Below are positions 34,472-43,226 of a stretch of 64,000 bases of DNA, in pieces (within the stretch, counting starts at the first letter, position 1; every line of letters begins with the position of its first letter). A model generated the notes under the pieces. It was not told the DNA's origin and made no database searches. It was given only the letters and a program-made list of their open reading frames with translations. The stretch comes from Burkholderia catarinensis (GTDB lineage Bacteria > Pseudomonadota > Gammaproteobacteria > Burkholderiales > Burkholderiaceae), in assembly GCF_001883705.2 (NCBI RefSeq), contig NZ_MDEQ02000009.1, forward strand, positions 225,836 to 289,835, in the 5' to 3' direction. The translations under genes and the position numbers were made by a program.

Positions 34472-35776
34472 TTACCCGCGCGCCTTTCGAAGCGCGCGGC
34501 TCATCTCCGCGATCGGCATCGCGGCAATCGAGTTCAGCAGGCGGATTTCCCCGGCGTCGGGGCGGGCGATTTCGCGCACTTCATCGAGCGTTTGCGCGAC
34601 GCCGCGATCGAGCGGTTCGAGAAAGCGCTGAAGCTCGTTTTCGGCTGCCTTCTCCTTGAGCCCGAGCGCATTGCCGAACGCGATCAGCGCGCCTGCGTCG
34701 ATGTCGGCGAATCGCGTCGCCGCGCCGAGCGGCATCGTCAGTTCGCAGTGCGGCCAATGATCGCCGCGATGGTCGGGCCGGTGCGTGGGCGTGTGATAGA
34801 CGACCGTGCTGACGATGTCGTAGAACGGCGCAAGCCGGTAGCCGCGCGCGTCGACGAAGAACGACAGGTTCTTCAGGTGTGCGTCGGCGTTGCCCACCAC
34901 CACGTTGAAAATCGTCCAGCGGAATACCGACAGGCGCGCCAGCGCGCGCGTGCTGGTCTGCCCGATCGCGCGGCCGAGTTCCTCCGCGTTCGCGCGCTGG
35001 TACTTGAAGCCGCGATCGTAGTTGAGCAGCTGCATCGCATCGATCGTATGCAGGCGCCCGGCCGGCTCCGCCGCGGTATCGCGGTCGAAACGGTCGATCA
35101 CGTAGCACGCGGACGGCACACGCAGAAAATGCACGTCGGGGACGTCGAGGCCCATCCGCTTCGCGAGCTTCATGCAGAAGAACTCGTTGATCGCCGAATG
35201 CGGGTAGCCGGCGGCGCGCATGTCCGGCTTCAGCAGATGCATCGACGGTTCGCTGCCGACCGGCTCGAACAGCGCGTAGTCGGGTGCGTTGCCGCGCAGG
35301 ATCAGCAGCAGTTTCTGCTGCGCGCCGGCCGCCGACATGCGCTTGGGCGCGGTGGCCGTCAGCGCGCGCTCGGGCATCGCCCGGATGCGGCGCTCGAGTT
35401 CGTCGAGCGGGAGCGGCTGCATGCTGCCGGCCGCTTCCCGTTCGCCTTCGGCCAGCAGCGTGAGCGCGCCGGCCGATTCGCGCCCGAAGTACGCCAGCAG
35501 GCCCCACGCATCGGCTGCATCGACCTTCGCCTCGCGTGCGAGCGACGTGCGCATGCCTTCTTCGGGCAGCAGGTTGTCGAAGAACCACTGGACCGGGCGA
35601 TCGGTCGAGCTGTCGGTGAAGGTGTCGGGCCGCAGCGCGAAAGCGGGCGACAGCGGGTACGCGCCTGGCGACGCGAGCCACTGCGCGTCGTACGTGAACG
35701 ACCAGATGCCTCGGTCGTCGGTCAGCCGGCCCATGCGCATTCCGTTCGCGGACGCGATCAGCGTTCTAGTCGCCAT
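34472..35776 (-). CDS. hipA: HipA-type serine/threonine kinase toxin
   Basis: The 434-residue kinase is the toxin of a hipBA pair; Escherichia coli HipA phosphorylates glutamyl-tRNA synthetase. Key elements are SAAGAQQKLLL (about 148-158, the region of autophosphorylation and ATP-binding loop in HipA), YVIDRFDR, the catalytic NADAHLKN at 296-303 with Asp298, and APFYDI with Asp320. ATG 35776 overlaps the antitoxin gene by 11 bases, so the pair is coupled. All expected catalytic residues are present, so it is probably active. Confidence 0.93.
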   Translation of the reverse strand: MATRTLIASANGMRMGRLTDDRGIWSFTYDAQWLASPGAYPLSPAFALRPDTFTDSSTDRPVQWFFDNLLPEEGMRTSLAREAKVDAADAWGLLAYFGRESAGALTLLAEGEREAAGSMQPLPLDELERRIRAMPERALTATAPKRMSAAGAQQKLLLILRGNAPDYALFEPVGSEPSMHLLKPDMRAAGYPHSAINEFFCMKLAKRMGLDVPDVHFLRVPSACYVIDRFDRDTAAEPAGRLHTIDAMQLLNYDRGFKYQRANAEELGRAIGQTSTRALARLSVFRWTIFNVVVGNADAHLKNLSFFVDARGYRLAPFYDIVSTVVYHTPTHRPDHRGDHWPHCELTMPLGAATRFADIDAGALIAFGNALGLKEKAAENELQRFLEPLDRGVAQTLDEVREIARPDAGEIRLLNSIAAMPIAEMSRALRKARG

Positions 35777-36050
35777 GGCGGCTCCTGCGGCGTTGCGCGG
35801 CCTTGAGCACGTTTTCCGCCGAAATCTCGATCGACGATTGCGCGAGCAGGCTGACGCCCAGCTCGCCGAGCAGCAGCAGCACCTTGCCGATTTGCGCGGT
35901 CGGCTTCCCGGCTTCCACCTGGCTGATGAACTTCGGCGAGAGCCCTGTGGCGTGCGCGAGTTCGTCCCGCGTGAACCCCTGCTGGAGCCGCGCTGCGCGG
36001 ATGAGGTTGGCGAGTGCGCCGATCGTGTTGACGGGCAGGGTCTCCGACAT
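35766..36050 (-). CDS. hipB: HipB-type antitoxin, Xre family
   Basis: This 94-residue DNA-binding protein begins MSETLPVNTIGALANLIRAARLQQGFTRDELAHATGLSPKFISQVEAGKPTAQIGKVLLLL, a clear Xre helix-turn-helix. ATG 36050 was chosen because it follows CGGAGAACC and gives the usual antitoxin length. HipB proteins neutralise HipA and repress the operon through palindromic operators. Four related sites lie upstream at 36067-36234. Confidence 0.93.
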   Translation of the reverse strand: MSETLPVNTIGALANLIRAARLQQGFTRDELAHATGLSPKFISQVEAGKPTAQIGKVLLLLGELGVSLLAQSSIEISAENVLKAAQRRRSRHGD

Positions 36051-36066
36051 GAGGTTCTCCGTGCTT

Positions 36067-36234
36067 CGTATCTGAGCGGGAACAGTATTGCATAACTCGC
36101 GGGCGCGAGCATCTGTTCGTATCCGTACGGGAACGTCAATGCCGTGGGAATGACTGGAAGGCCATTTCGTTTCCGGTCGGGAACGAAATGCCGTGAATCC
36201 ACGGTCGAGGCCGCTTTCGTACCCGAGTGAATAC
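36067..36234. promoter_or_regulatory. Four operator-like repeats about 50 bp apart upstream of hipBA
   Basis: Related 17-base elements begin at 36067 (CGTATCTGAGCGGGAAC), 36118 (CGTATCCGTACGGGAAC), 36168 (CGTTTCCGGTCGGGAAC) and 36218 (CGTACCCGAGTGAATAC). Spacing is 51, 50 and 50 bases, about five helical turns. Each is roughly an inverted repeat of GTWTCC and GGGAAC, and the third extends to a nearly perfect 28-base palindrome. The rest of the 36051-36681 gap has no gene. Confidence 0.75.
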
Positions 36235-36681
36235 GGGATCGATCGACCCATCGCTTTGCATCGATCCTGCGGACGGCTTGCTACCCGTCGACGATGCACC
36301 AGTGAGGCCGAGTTGAACGAGATCGTGTTCGAATCCGTGCCGACTTGCCCGTCCTGCGGGTTTGCCTAGCGGGAAACCATGCCTGCGGATGCCTGCCGGT
36401 TCTTTTACGAGTGCCGCGGTTGTCATGCCCGATTGCGCCCGCGGCCCGGGGACTGCTGCGTGTTCTGTTCGTTCGGATCGGTCCGGTGCATTGGGGCATC
36501 CCGCACTGACGCGACCGTGCGCGATCATTCCCGGCGCACGCATAACCAAAGCTGAAATCGGTTTTTCACGCGCGCCGGGCGCGTCCCTATACTTTGCGGT
36601 GCCATCCGTGCGCCGTGTCGCGAGTGCATCGATCGTGCCACGCAGCAGCGCTCCCGATCTTCCAGAACAAGGACTTGCCGA

Positions 36682-37899
36682 ATGACTGCCCGTGATGCCG
36701 TCGATCCGCGCGACGCGTTGCGCGACGCGCTTGCCGCGCTACCCGATCTCGCGAACGCGATCGGGCAGGATGCCGCGCAACGCGAGGCGCGTCGCGAACT
36801 GCCGTTCGAGGGTTTCGCGGCCTTCCGGCGTTCGGCGCTGGGCGTGCTGCGGATTCCGGTGGCGCGCGGCGGCCTCGGCGGCACGCTGGTCGATCTGTTC
36901 GACACGATCGCGACGCTGGCCGCCGCCGATTCGAATCTCGCGCACGCGCTGCGCATCCACTACGACCAGACCGAGACGCTGCGGCTGTCGTCGCGTACGC
37001 CGTTCAACGACGTGCAGCTCGAACGTGCGCTGGCCGGCGCGATCTTCGGCGGCGCGTCGACCGAGCGCGGCACGTCGCGGCCGGGCGAAAACACGACCGT
37101 GCTGCGCCGGGACGGCGATCACCATCGCGTGACGGGCCGCAAATACTATTCGACGGGTACCGCATTTTCCGATTTCGCGCGCATCAACGTGGAGGACGAG
37201 CAGGGCGACGCGCTTGCCGTGATCATTCCCGTCGCGCGCGACGGCGTGCAGGTGCTCGACGACTGGGACGGCATGGGCCAGCGCATGACCGCGAGCGGCA
37301 GCCTGCTGCTGAACGACGTGCAGGTGTTCGCGGACGAAGTGGCCGCGCGCGACGGCTCGACGCTCGTCGGCCGCCATTGCGGCGCGCTGCGGCAGCTTCA
37401 TCTCGTTGCGACCGGCGCGGGGATCGTGCGCAACGTGGTTGCCGATGCGCGCCGCTACGTGCTCGCGCACGGCCGCCCGGCACTGCACAGCCCGGCGCCG
37501 ACCGCGCGCGACGATCATTTCATCCAGCAGATCGTCGGCGAGCTGTCCGCGCACAGTCATGCGATCGACGGGCTCGTGCGCGAAAACGCGCGGGCGCTCG
37601 ACCGCTCCGCCGACGCGATCGCGGCCGGCCACGCCGATGCACACGCGCTCGTGCTGGACAGCGCACTCGCCACCGCGCGTACGCAACTCATCGTCAGCAA
37701 GCTTGCGCTGCATGCGGCCGAGCGGCTGTTCGAAGTGGGCGGCGCGTCGGCGACGGCGCGCGAACACAACCTCGACCGGCACTGGCGCAACCTGCGCACG
37801 ATCTTCAGCCACAACCCGCTGCTGCACAAGGCACGCGTGATAGGCGACTACGAGCTGAACGGCGTGACCACGCACCTCACCGAAGGCCGCGTGTTCTGA
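36682..37899 (+). CDS. Acyl-CoA-dehydrogenase-like flavoprotein (SfnB/DszC-like)
   Basis: The 405-residue protein follows the acyl-CoA dehydrogenase fold with RIPVARGGLGG, GGASTERGTSRPG (flavin-binding side), GRKYYSTGTAFSDF and VLDDWDGMGQRMTASG, closing with RHWRNLRTIFSHNPLLHKARVIGDYELNG. The WDGMGQRMTASGS and HNPLLHK motifs are typical of SfnB/DszC-type flavin monooxygenases in sulfur metabolism rather than beta-oxidation. It converges on the LLM monooxygenase gene. Start ATG 36682 follows CAAGGACTTGCC. Confidence 0.88.
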   Translation: MTARDAVDPRDALRDALAALPDLANAIGQDAAQREARRELPFEGFAAFRRSALGVLRIPVARGGLGGTLVDLFDTIATLAAADSNLAHALRIHYDQTETLRLSSRTPFNDVQLERALAGAIFGGASTERGTSRPGENTTVLRRDGDHHRVTGRKYYSTGTAFSDFARINVEDEQGDALAVIIPVARDGVQVLDDWDGMGQRMTASGSLLLNDVQVFADEVAARDGSTLVGRHCGALRQLHLVATGAGIVRNVVADARRYVLAHGRPALHSPAPTARDDHFIQQIVGELSAHSHAIDGLVRENARALDRSADAIAAGHADAHALVLDSALATARTQLIVSKLALHAAERLFEVGGASATAREHNLDRHWRNLRTIFSHNPLLHKARVIGDYELNGVTTHLTEGRVF

Positions 37900-37988
37900 C
37901 GACGGCAGCCGGCGGCTGCGGCGTGATGGCGCAGCCGCGGACCGTTTCGCCGCGATGCCGTGGCGCGTCAGGCTTCTGCCGCCGGACG

Positions 37989-39176
37989 TCAGTGCCGCAG
38001 GCCGGCTTCGCGCAGCAGCGGCAGCACGCGCTCGCCGAAGAAGTCGAGGTCAGGTTTGAAATCGTAGAAGCTCAACTGGATGCCGTCGATGCCTGCGCGG
38101 TGCAGTCGCACGATGGTGTTGGCGACTTCGTCGGGCGAACCCGTGATCGAGATATTGCCGCCGATCGCGCGCGCCGCCGCCTGCGAACGCTGCTCGAAGC
38201 CGCCGCGCCACGCATGCGCGTCGCTGTCGAAGCGGTGGAAGCTGCCTTCGTCGGCATGCGCGACGATCGCATCGCGGTATGCGCGAGCTTCGGCTGCCGT
38301 CTCGCGGCAGATCACGAGCGGATTGAGCAGCGTGCGGATCGTCCGGCCGCGCGCCGCGGCGGCGGCCTTCACGCGTGCGGTATGCGCGGGCAGCGCGCCG
38401 AGCGCGAGATCGACATCGGGGCCGGCCGGGCTCGTGACGAACACGATGTCCGAATAACGTGCCGCGAAATCGATGCCCGCGTCGGAGCCGGTCGCATTGA
38501 CCAGCAGCGGGCGGCCGTAGCGCGGCTTTGGCGTCACGAATGCGCCGCCCAGCCGCCAGCTCGACCGTTCCGGCGTGTAGCTGAAGTTGTCCGGTTGCGC
38601 CCACAACTGCTGGACCGCATCGAGGAATTCGGCGGCCATCTCGTAGCGCCGGTCGTGCTCGATCCGGTTCCAGCCGAACATCTCGTGCTCGATCGCGCGA
38701 TGGCCGGTCACGACGTTGATGCCCCAGCGCCCGCGCGAGATGTGATCGAGCGTCGCGGTGAATTTCGCGAAATGCAGCGGATGCCACGGCCCGTAGAGAA
38801 CGTGGCTCGTCGCGACGAGGATGATCCGCTCGGTGCGCGCGGTCAGCGCGGCCAGCGTCATGAACGAGTCGAGCGCCTGGCCGTCGAACACGCCGCCGTA
38901 GCCGCCTTTCGGCAGCCACTGCGACAGCGCGAACACGAGATCGAAGCCGAGTGCTTCCGCACGCGCGACCAGCTCGGCGTTGTAGTCGAAGGTCCAGTCG
39001 GTCGAGCGCGGCAGCGTCGACGCGCTCCATCCGCCGGCCTGGATCGGCAGGAACAGCCCGAGCATCAGCGGTTGCGCGAGGGCGCGCGACACGGGGCTGT
39101 CGGGGAAATCCACCGGCGAGCGAACGTCGACGAACGGCGACGGCGCGACCGGGGCTGCGAGGGAGGTGTCGCTCAT
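37989..39176 (-). CDS. LLM-class FMN-dependent monooxygenase
   Basis: The 395-residue enzyme has the bacterial-luciferase-like barrel: LMLGLFLPIQAGGWS, WTFDYNAELVARAEALGFDLVFALSQWLPKGGYGG, ILVATSHVLYGPWHP and RGRWGINVVTGHRAIEHEMFGW. The layout resembles SfnG, the dimethyl sulfone monooxygenase, and relatives that use reduced FMN to split C-S bonds. ATG 39176 gives MSDTSLAAPV; a longer frame adds no homology. With the flavoprotein, porin and binding protein it suggests an organosulfur use group. Confidence 0.9.
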   Translation of the reverse strand: MSDTSLAAPVAPSPFVDVRSPVDFPDSPVSRALAQPLMLGLFLPIQAGGWSASTLPRSTDWTFDYNAELVARAEALGFDLVFALSQWLPKGGYGGVFDGQALDSFMTLAALTARTERIILVATSHVLYGPWHPLHFAKFTATLDHISRGRWGINVVTGHRAIEHEMFGWNRIEHDRRYEMAAEFLDAVQQLWAQPDNFSYTPERSSWRLGGAFVTPKPRYGRPLLVNATGSDAGIDFAARYSDIVFVTSPAGPDVDLALGALPAHTARVKAAAAARGRTIRTLLNPLVICRETAAEARAYRDAIVAHADEGSFHRFDSDAHAWRGGFEQRSQAAARAIGGNISITGSPDEVANTIVRLHRAGIDGIQLSFYDFKPDLDFFGERVLPLLREAGLRH

Positions 39177-39438
39177 GACGGGATCCTTGCGGGGTACGCG
39201 CGTGCCGGGCGATGACGGCGGGCACGAAGCCTTCGTGGTTCGACATCTGCACACGCGATCGCCCGTCCACCCGCGAGCCGGTATGGCGGACGGGGACGGA
39301 AACGGGCGTCGGTCACGGTCGAACGCGTATCGTGCTCAGGGGCTGTGCACAGAAAACGGACATTCTCGGCAACCGGGCGCGGCGCGGCAAACAACGATTC
39401 CCGCTTTGCTTATCGCGCCGCGCCCGATGCGCGTGCCG

Positions 39439-40623
39439 TCAGAACTTCACGCGCAGCCCGCTGACGAACGCGAGCTGCCGGTTCGTCGACGACGCGCTGC
39501 CGATGTTCGAGATCGCCGCGATCTTGCGATAGCCGCCCGCCGTTGCCGTGCTCGGATCGCCGGCCGCGAGCTGGTAGATGCCGGACACGTAGAGATCGGT
39601 GCGCTTCGACAACGCATAGTCGAAACCGAGCGTGAACTGGTGCCAGCGCGGCTTCAGCGTCTGGCCGCCGGTGCCGGGCAGTCCGCTCGCGCGCCCGTCG
39701 GTGAACGTATAGACGCCGATCAGCGTGGCCGCCGGCGTGATCTGGTAGCGCGCGTTGACGTCGTAGTTGTTGAACTTGCGCGACGAGCCGTCGAGATAGT
39801 CGAGCTGCGTGTGGCTCCATGCGAAGCCGAGCGTCGCGCGGCCGAGCGCGTAGTTCGCGCCCGCCGCGCCGATCTGCTGCTTGAGCACGCCGCCGTTCAG
39901 CCCGTAGAAGAACGCGCCGCTGTAGTCGTTGCCGGTGGTCGAGGTCGCGCCACCCACCGCGCCGCTCGTATTCGACGTCGCATTCGGATGATTGAACCGC
40001 ACATAGCCGGCGCCCACCGACAGTGGGCCGTTCACGTAGTTCGCCGACGCACCCCACGCGTTGTTGTTCGAGAAACCCGTGCCCGCGCCGCCGTTGGCCT
40101 GGTTGCTGAACGCATAGAGCAGATCGGCCGTGAAGCCGGCGATTGTGTCGCTGCGGAATTTCACCGCGTTGTTCAGCCGGAAGCTCTGGTTCATGTTGTC
40201 GTTGTCGCCCACGTGCGTGGCCGGCGACCAGAAGCCCGACCCCGAGTATTGCGCGACGAGATCGGTGATCGGCTCGTACTGGCGGCCGAAGGTCAGCGTG
40301 CCGATGCCCGACTTCGCGAGGCCCACGTACGCGGAGCGGCCGAACAGGCGGCCGCCCTGGCCGAGCCCGCCGTCGCTCGGCCGGAACCCGCTTTCGAGCG
40401 TGAAGACCGCTTGCAAGCCGCCGCCGAGATCCTCCGCGCCTTTCAGGCCCCAGCGGCTGCCGCTCAGCTTGCCGCTCGTCTGCTGGATGTTGCTCGCGCC
40501 GCCCTGGTTGTTCGTGTACGCGATACCGGCATCGACGACGCCGTACAACGTGACCGAACTCTGTGCATGCGCGCTGACCGAACCGATCGAAACCAAACCC
40601 AGGACTACCGATTTTTTGATCAT
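39439..40623 (-). CDS. Gram-negative trimeric porin
   Basis: The 394-residue outer membrane protein has a signal peptide (VVLGLVSIGSVSAHAQ) followed at once by SSVTLYGVVDAGIAYTNNQ, the invariant start of beta-proteobacterial porins. It contains SRWGLKGAEDLGGGLQAVFTLESGF and repeated amphipathic strands, and ends in LAFVSGLRVKF with the terminal Phe needed for outer membrane assembly. Next to the monooxygenase gene, it may admit sulfur compounds; that link is inference. Confidence 0.96.
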   Translation of the reverse strand: MIKKSVVLGLVSIGSVSAHAQSSVTLYGVVDAGIAYTNNQGGASNIQQTSGKLSGSRWGLKGAEDLGGGLQAVFTLESGFRPSDGGLGQGGRLFGRSAYVGLAKSGIGTLTFGRQYEPITDLVAQYSGSGFWSPATHVGDNDNMNQSFRLNNAVKFRSDTIAGFTADLLYAFSNQANGGAGTGFSNNNAWGASANYVNGPLSVGAGYVRFNHPNATSNTSGAVGGATSTTGNDYSGAFFYGLNGGVLKQQIGAAGANYALGRATLGFAWSHTQLDYLDGSSRKFNNYDVNARYQITPAATLIGVYTFTDGRASGLPGTGGQTLKPRWHQFTLGFDYALSKRTDLYVSGIYQLAAGDPSTATAGGYRKIAAISNIGSASSTNRQLAFVSGLRVKF

Positions 40624-40850
40624 GACTATCCTCTGTTTTTATGGGTACGTCTGTGAGGATCACGATGCTATTGACGACGGGTGCGCAGACGAACGGTCGA
40701 TCCGTGGTTTGTAAATCGCTGCGCGGTCGATTTGCAATGTGCGTTGCCGCCAGCCCGGCATGTGCGTCGCGATTGCGTCCGGCGCGCATGCTGTGGCGAA
40801 CGCATCGCACGGACGGCGAACGTCGATCGCCGCACATGCGCGAGCGCCGT

Positions 40851-40986
40851 CATATCGATCGATAAAATCGTTCGATGTGCGCAATACATGCGGTTCGGCG
40901 CACGATGTTTTTACGCAACGCCCGCTGTGCGACGAGCGGCCGATGCGCTACGCGCGCTCGCATATCGATTCCGTAAAACGTTGGTA
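40851..40986. promoter_or_regulatory. Two direct repeats in the porin/DUF3088 divergent region
   Basis: CATATCGAT followed by AAA and CGTT occurs at 40851-40874 and again at 40963-40986, 112 bases apart. The 486-base region 40624-41109 separates divergent genes and holds no gene. The repeats could bind a LysR-type sulfur regulator such as CysB or SsuR; the sequence alone does not show which. Confidence 0.4.
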
Positions 40987-41109
40987 GGGCCGTGCGATGC
41001 GTGACGGTAGAGTCGGGCATCCGGTCGCGGGCCGGCATGCTCCGGGAACTGGCGGGCGCGCAAGCGCGCGTTCGTCCCGGGTGAACCACGAACACGGGAG
41101 CCGTTTGAC

Positions 41110-41454
41110 ATGAGTCGTGATGTGCTGTTTCTGCTGGAACCGGGCTTTGCCGATCCGAAGCATCCGGGCGAGCGCTTCGTCTGTCCGCATGGTCTGTCGA
41201 TCGAAGGGCTGCTGGCGAGCGCGCCCGACCGCGCCGGCCGTATCGACGTGAAGCGCGTCGGCTTCGAGCGGCCGCGGCACGCGGTGATCGACGCGCTCGA
41301 CGATGCGCACCAGGGGCTGCCGGTCCTCGTGCTCGGTCATGAGCAGCCGGCGCCGGACGACGCGCAGACGCTCGGCGACGTGCGCTTCGTCACCGACGCG
41401 CGCCGCATCCTCGAACTGCTGGCCGAGCGCCACGGATTTCCGGTGCTTCATTGA
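41110..41454 (+). CDS. DUF3088 domain protein
   Basis: The 114-residue protein matches DUF3088: FLLEPGFADPKHPGERFVCPHGLSIEGLLAS, then VKRVGFERPRHAVIDALDDAHQGLPVLVL. The cysteine in FVCPHG and the thioredoxin-like layout resemble small glutathione- or thiol-binding proteins, but no activity is known. It leads the two-gene run with the substrate-binding protein 41 bases later. ACGGGAGCC lies before the ATG. Confidence 0.85.
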   Translation: MSRDVLFLLEPGFADPKHPGERFVCPHGLSIEGLLASAPDRAGRIDVKRVGFERPRHAVIDALDDAHQGLPVLVLGHEQPAPDDAQTLGDVRFVTDARRILELLAERHGFPVLH

Positions 41455-41495
41455 CGCGACGGTTTCATTTCCTATCCGATTGACAGGAGCATCCG

Positions 41496-42494
41496 ATGTC
41501 GTCTGTTTCGGCGGTACGCCGCCGCCTGCTGCTCGCCGGCGCCGCGATCGCGGCAGCTCCCATGACCGCGAGGGCCGCGATCGCCGCGCCGGCCGTCAAC
41601 GCCGATCTTGCCGGCACGACGTTGCGCGTCGCGACCTACAAGGGCGGCTGGCGCGCGCTGCTCCAGGCGGCCGGGCTCGGCGACACGCCTTACCGGATCG
41701 ACTGGCGCGAACTGAACAACGGCGTGCTGCATATCGAGGCGCTCAATGCCGACGCACTCGATATCGGTTCGGGCAGCGAAATTCCGGCGGTGTTCGCCGC
41801 GCGCCAGAAAGCCAATGTCCGGCTCATCTCGCGGGTGCGCGAAGACCTGAACAACCAGGTCACGCTCGCGCGCAAGGACACGCCGATCCGCAGCATCGCG
41901 GACCTGAGGGGCAAGCGTATCGGCTACGTGCGCGCGACGACGTCGCACTATTTTCTGTATCGCCAGCTTGCGGAGGCCGGCCTGAGCTTCGACGACATCC
42001 AGCCGATCAACCTGTCGCCGACCGACGGGTTGTCCGCGTACGATCGCGGCGACATCGATGCGTGGGCGATCTACGGCTACAACGGCCAGCTCGCGCGCAA
42101 TCGCTACGGCGCGCGGGTGCTGAAGACGGGGAAGGGCTATCTGTCGGGAAATTTTCCGGTCTACGCGAACCCCCGCACGCTCGACGACGCGCGCCGTCGA
42201 GCGGCGACGGGCGATCTGCTGCTGCGGTTCCGGCGCGCGTATGCGTGGGCGAACGGGCATTTCCGCGACTATGCGCTCGTGCAGAACCGCGAGACGCGCG
42301 TACCGGTTGCCGATCTCGTCGAGCTGTTCGACCAGCGCAGCGAAGACTATGCGCTGCTGCCGGTGACGCCCGATGTGGTGGCGCAGCATCAGCAGGTCGC
42401 GGATGTGTTCGCGCGGATCGGCGTGCTGGACGGGCCGGCGAATGTCGCGCCGCTGTGGGATACGTCGTTTAATTCGGTGGTTGCGGCGGGGTGA
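41496..42494 (+). CDS. ABC transporter substrate-binding protein, sulfonate type
   Basis: The 332-residue exported protein has a twin-Arg-like leader (RRRLLLAGAAIAAAPMTARA) and the NMT1/SsuA-like fold: TTLRVATYKGGWRALLQAAG, ADALDIGSGSEIPAVFAARQ, LRGKRIGYVRATTSHYFLYRQL and DRGDIDAWAIYGYN. Such proteins deliver sulfonates, taurine or related ligands to an ABC permease. No permease or ATPase genes are adjacent, so it must share a transporter or be an orphan. CAGGAGC precedes the ATG. Confidence 0.9.
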   Translation: MSSVSAVRRRLLLAGAAIAAAPMTARAAIAAPAVNADLAGTTLRVATYKGGWRALLQAAGLGDTPYRIDWRELNNGVLHIEALNADALDIGSGSEIPAVFAARQKANVRLISRVREDLNNQVTLARKDTPIRSIADLRGKRIGYVRATTSHYFLYRQLAEAGLSFDDIQPINLSPTDGLSAYDRGDIDAWAIYGYNGQLARNRYGARVLKTGKGYLSGNFPVYANPRTLDDARRRAATGDLLLRFRRAYAWANGHFRDYALVQNRETRVPVADLVELFDQRSEDYALLPVTPDVVAQHQQVADVFARIGVLDGPANVAPLWDTSFNSVVAAG

Positions 42495-42566
42495 CGCGGT
42501 GCGGCGGGAAGACGCCGGTGTGTCGGGATCGATGCGTACCTGATCGGCAGATCCGGCTCGACCGGA

Positions 42567-42887
42567 TCAGGAGAACGTCGTCGCGACCATGATGCCGAAT
42601 ACCACCCCGAGTGCGATCCCGCAGAGCCGGCCGTAAATCGATGCGCGCACATTGTCGTCGAGCACGAAAGGCGAGCGCTTGTGCTTCCATACCGTGCTGA
42701 ACGCCACCGGGCGGGTCAGCAGCGCAATGCACGCGATCAGCACGGGCGTAGCGACGAGTATCGCGATGCGCTGGCCGTTCCAGTCGATGCCGTGCATGGC
42801 CAGCGAAACCAGCGCGGCAAGCGGCACCTCGACGCACAGGCCCAGCAACGAACCGTTGACGAAGGAATCTCCCGGGGACTGGAGCAT
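42567..42887 (-). CDS. Small inner membrane protein
   Basis: A 106-residue frame begins at ATG 42887 after AGGACCGATC and has three hydrophobic segments (VNGSLLGLCVEVPLAALVSLAM, IAILVATPVLIACIALLT, LCGIALGVVFGIMVATTFS). The polar loop KHKRSPFVLDDNVRASI lies between the last two. No family is recognised. It stands alone between convergent and divergent neighbours. Confidence 0.75.
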   Translation of the reverse strand: MLQSPGDSFVNGSLLGLCVEVPLAALVSLAMHGIDWNGQRIAILVATPVLIACIALLTRPVAFSTVWKHKRSPFVLDDNVRASIYGRLCGIALGVVFGIMVATTFS

Positions 42888-43226
42888 GATCGGTCCTGGC
42901 GTTCGGATGAAATCGGCGCCCGGTCCGGGCTCCCGAAAGAAAAAATCACAGCCGATGCCCGACGGTCGGTCGACCGTGTTCGACATTAGCCGATTAGACG
43001 GCCGGATGTTAAGGCAAATTGCCGGCCTGTTGTCGGTCATTCAAGCTATTTAACAAATGTTCCGGAGCGGCGGCTTACCGTGACAACGCTTGGTGGCGAG
43101 CGAGGAGTAAGATATGCCACTGAAGTTGACGATCTGGTCGTCTTGCATTGATGCTCCCGTTGTAGGGCTAACGGTTCCCGAAACAGTGTAGAAGCTGAAT
43201 AAAACAGAATTTAAAGAGGGGATAAA

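Noticed and set aside
34592..35806. A 404-codon plus-strand frame
   Set aside because: It is antisense to hipA; the translation shows no fold.
37377..39215. A 612-codon plus-strand frame
   Set aside because: It spans antisense of the LLM monooxygenase and out-of-frame flavoprotein sequence, so it is a composition artefact.
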